Source: an uncultured bacterium
GTDB lineage: Bacteria > Bacillota > Clostridia > Christensenellales > Pumilibacteraceae
DNA: 8,414 bases
Assembly: GCA_949747725.1 (NCBI GenBank)
Contig: CATKFJ010000079.1
Coordinates: forward strand, 1-8,414
Reading direction: 5' to 3'
Made by a program: the position numbers and the translations under genes. Positions 6,304-8,414 of this stretch are shown here, in pieces. Within the stretch, counting starts at the first letter, position 1; every line of letters starts with the position of its first letter. The notes under the pieces were generated by a model that had not been told where the DNA came from, ran no database searches, and saw only the letters and a program-made list of their open reading frames with translations.

Positions 6304-8414
6304 GCCTTCACCTCCACGGCATTGTCTTTGAGAATAGTCATATAATTATACAGATCGGTCGTTTCGGTTTCGCTCGTCGCCGTCTTTGCTCGCTCGATAA
6401 GCGATCGCATAGACAAGTACGAATTGCGTGTGGTAAAGCTGTCTTCGTCTATCTCGGCACATTCGGCGGAAAGCGCGTCAAGCTCGGCTTTATCGTACTT
6501 TCGCACAAGCGCGTCGAATAGATCGGAAACAATTTCCGCGTTACGGTCGATATACGTCTGCGACGCCGGATCATCTATCAATCCCTCCACTGCGGATTTA
6601 AGCGCGTTGTATCCTTCCGTAAAGTACTTATCGCCGTCGAGCGCCGCAAACCTCGCCTTTAACCCGTCGAGCGCGGACGCGTCCGCATCGAAGTCGCCCG
6701 ACACCACCGTAAAGTTATCGAAGTTCTGCGCCGCATAGAACGCGCGCAATCCCACTCTGCCGCCGAAGTAATCGGGTATAACGTAGGAGAAAGCAAGAAC
6801 GCCGTCGGCAAAGGCGTAAAGCGTGCCCGACTTTATAACAGCCTCTATATGCACTCCGCTCCCGTTATAATCGAGCTTCGCCTCTTTCGGCATATCTATA
6901 TAGCCGTATGCAAACTTATGCAGTTTAAGAAAATACTTGTCTTCGCCGCTGACTTTTTCGACATTGAGACACAGCCCGTGTATTTTGTCCGTTTCGTCGG
7001 CCGCGCCGTAGGTATTGAGATAAATACCGCCGTCTATCATGTAATTTTCGGCAATGGGCGCAATATCGACCGACACCGCCATATCGCCCGAAAAATCATG
7101 CTTATAGATGATCTTCTGCTCTTTCGCATAAGGCATCGACACAAGCTTACCGTCGCGAATAAACGGAAGATCTCCCGTCGCGGAATACAGCGCAAACGCT
7201 TCCTTTTGACTTTCTTCCGAAAAGTCGAACGTCTTTTTGCCGCCTATTATATCGTATTCGCCGTAGCTTGCAGCCGCACGCGGCTCTGCCGCATTAACGG
7301 CTTTAAATGCTGTCGCCATTTGCGGCGCGCCGTCCTCGAGCGTCACGCGGAAGTTGTCTATATCCATGTAGCTTGTTCCGTCGTAATCGCCCGTTGAATT
7401 TATACACAAAACGTTCAAATCGGACGACATAACAAAATGCGCATGCTTGACTTCCCCGTTCCCAAGCTCCAAAGCTTGCGTAGGGCAACCGTTAATGGTA
7501 GTAAAGTTATACACATTATTTCCGGTCACGTTGTGCACCGAATAATCGAAGTCCACGGTAATGAATTTCCCCGACGGAAAATCTATGCCGTACCAATTCG
7601 AGTTGGGTTCTTTCAGAGCATTTCGGATTTGGAATACATACGTCTCTTTCGGGTCTGTCAGCGAACCCCTTAAGCGAATCACGTGACCGCTCTCCGTTTG
7701 AGCTATTTCGTGTCTATTGTAAGAGTTAGCCCACAAACCGCCGTCGTCAATAGTCGTCACGTCGTAATCGGTGTAGAACAACACGTTGCTCGTTACTGTA
7801 AACGTATACTCCGCGCCGCTCGCCGTCATCGTAAACACTGTTGTACCGTACAGTCTGTCGAGTATATAGTTTTTGAGCGTAAGCCCCGTTGTCGGATCGA
7901 ACGCGTACATATCCGTACCGAGTTCTATCGGCGTTTCGTCGTGCTTGCCCTTGCGCGTAAGCGAGCTTACAGTTACCTTATTTCCGAACGAGCCGACTAC
8001 GGCAATATCTCCGCTGCCGTAAGTATATTCGTACGCCGTTTTTTCGAGCGTTACTTTGTAGTCGTCCGTCACGATATTGATCGTATAAACGGCATCGAAA
8101 ACAATCGTTTCGATAATAATGTTATGCTGTCCTATATTTTCGGGCAGGTCGCTCTTTTTTATCGTTACGGTCTTGTTTTCGTAAGTAAACGGCTTGATCG
8201 CACCGTCGATCTTTACGTCCGTCACGGCATACATGCTGTCAAACGGAATAGCCAGGTCTCCGCCCGCCGTGTTGTTGTATTCGGGTAGCGTTCCGCCCGT
8301 CACCGCCGAATCGAGAAGCGTCACGCGGAAGTTGTCTATATCCATGTAGCTTGTTCCGTCGTGCGCGAGAGTATTCACGCATATAACGCGCAAATTATCC
8401 GTCGGCAATGTAAA
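6300..8414 (-). CDS. Modular carbohydrate-binding surface protein, N-terminus beyond the right edge
   Basis: The frame is open to the right edge, so 704 C-terminal residues are visible; the TTG at 8408 is not the start. Numbering from that TTG, residues 1-31 are the end of a beta-sandwich module closing in DGTSYMDIDNFRVTL. Residues 50-210 look like two Ig-like or X2-like modules. About 222-358 form a second beta-sandwich closing in the same 15 residues. About 390-570 form a concanavalin-type (LamG, CBM66 or DUF1080-like) module ending GRVGLRAFYAAQNFDNFTV. About 577-702 are helical, and the first part (YFTEGYNALKSAVEGLI) resembles a FIVAR domain. No catalytic domain, LPXTG motif, S-layer domain or membrane helix appears at the C-terminus. 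It probably binds glycan or cell wall and works with the coupled GH36 enzyme; a catalytic domain may lie upstream. Module names are from pattern only. Confidence 0.75.
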   Translation of the reverse strand, partial: FTLPTDNLRVICVNTLAHDGTSYMDIDNFRVTLLDSAVTGGTLPEYNNTAGGDLAIPFDSMYAVTDVKIDGAIKPFTYENKTVTIKKSDLPENIGQHNIIIETIVFDAVYTINIVTDDYKVTLEKTAYEYTYGSGDIAVVGSFGNKVTVSSLTRKGKHDETPIELGTDMYAFDPTTGLTLKNYILDRLYGTTVFTMTASGAEYTFTVTSNVLFYTDYDVTTIDDGGLWANSYNRHEIAQTESGHVIRLRGSLTDPKETYVFQIRNALKEPNSNWYGIDFPSGKFITVDFDYSVHNVTGNNVYNFTTINGCPTQALELGNGEVKHAHFVMSSDLNVLCINSTGDYDGTSYMDIDNFRVTLEDGAPQMATAFKAVNAAEPRAAASYGEYDIIGGKKTFDFSEESQKEAFALYSATGDLPFIRDGKLVSMPYAKEQKIIYKHDFSGDMAVSVDIAPIAENYMIDGGIYLNTYGAADETDKIHGLCLNVEKVSGEDKYFLKLHKFAYGYIDMPKEAKLDYNGSGVHIEAVIKSGTLYAFADGVLAFSYVIPDYFGGRVGLRAFYAAQNFDNFTVVSGDFDADASALDGLKARFAALDGDKYFTEGYNALKSAVEGLIDDPASQTYIDRNAEIVSDLFDALVRKYDKAELDALSAECAEIDEDSFTTRNSYLSMRSLIERAKTATSETETTDLYNYMTILKDNAVEVKA
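6308..6315 (-). promoter_or_regulatory. Ribosome binding site for the GH36 gene, embedded in the upstream gene
   Basis: On the minus strand GGAGGTGA lies four bases before ATG 6303, a near-perfect Shine-Dalgarno inside the last codons of the upstream gene. Together with the ATGA overlap at 6303-6300 it fixes this start and points to coupled translation. Confidence 0.8.
7339..7384 (-). repeat. 46-base perfect in-frame direct repeat, copy 2
   Basis: Identical base for base to 8317-8362, 978 bases (326 codons) away in the same frame. It encodes DGTSYMDIDNFRVTL at the end of the second beta-sandwich module. The flanking codons have diverged between the two modules. Confidence 0.9.
8317..8362 (-). 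repeat. 46-base perfect in-frame direct repeat, copy 1
   Basis: Partner of the copy at 7339-7384. It encodes the end of the first, mostly off-window beta-sandwich module. All 15 shared codons use the same synonymous choices, while the residues on both sides differ widely. Confidence 0.9.

Noticed and set aside
7683..8288. 201-codon plus-strand open frame opposite the modular surface protein
   Set aside because: Arg/Val-rich shadow of the real gene, with no family resemblance or ribosome site.

Overview
The window looks like moderate-GC Bacillota, most likely an uncultured gut-type Clostridia. The reasons are strong Shine-Dalgarno sites (AAAGGAG, AAGGAG, GGAGGTGA), textbook sigma-A promoters, a Gram-positive style lipoprotein, and a large modular carbohydrate-binding surface protein. 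The taxonomic call is inference; no rRNA or marker gene is present.

Layout. Bases 1-821 (+) hold the 3' end of an unrecognised gene and a small all-beta protein, probably one operon. Bases 822-1973 (-) encode a four-helix membrane protein with acidic cytosolic segments, convergent with the small gene and sharing no intergenic space with it (the two stop codons abut as TGATCA). Bases 1974-2488 are a divergent control region. It carries a leftward promoter for the membrane protein and a rightward extended -10 promoter. The rightward promoter is followed by an RNA leader matching the yybP-ykoY manganese riboswitch, a strong intrinsic terminator that competes with riboswitch helix P1, and about 160 nt of further leader. 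Bases 2489-4159 (+) encode a Na+/phosphate cotransporter-family protein with a C-terminal PhoU domain. Bases 4180-8414 (-) are two translationally coupled genes: a modular carbohydrate-binding surface protein (N-terminus outside the window) and a lipoprotein alpha-galactosidase-like GH36 enzyme.

How the parts fit. The glycan genes look like a surface binding protein plus a membrane-anchored exo-glycosidase made from one mRNA. The most notable point is the pairing of a Mn2+-type riboswitch with a phosphate transporter/PhoU gene. This riboswitch class is best known for controlling manganese exporters, so the pairing suggests either phosphate handling tied to manganese or a metal-linked role for this transporter. 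No mobile element, CRISPR array, tRNA or rRNA was seen.
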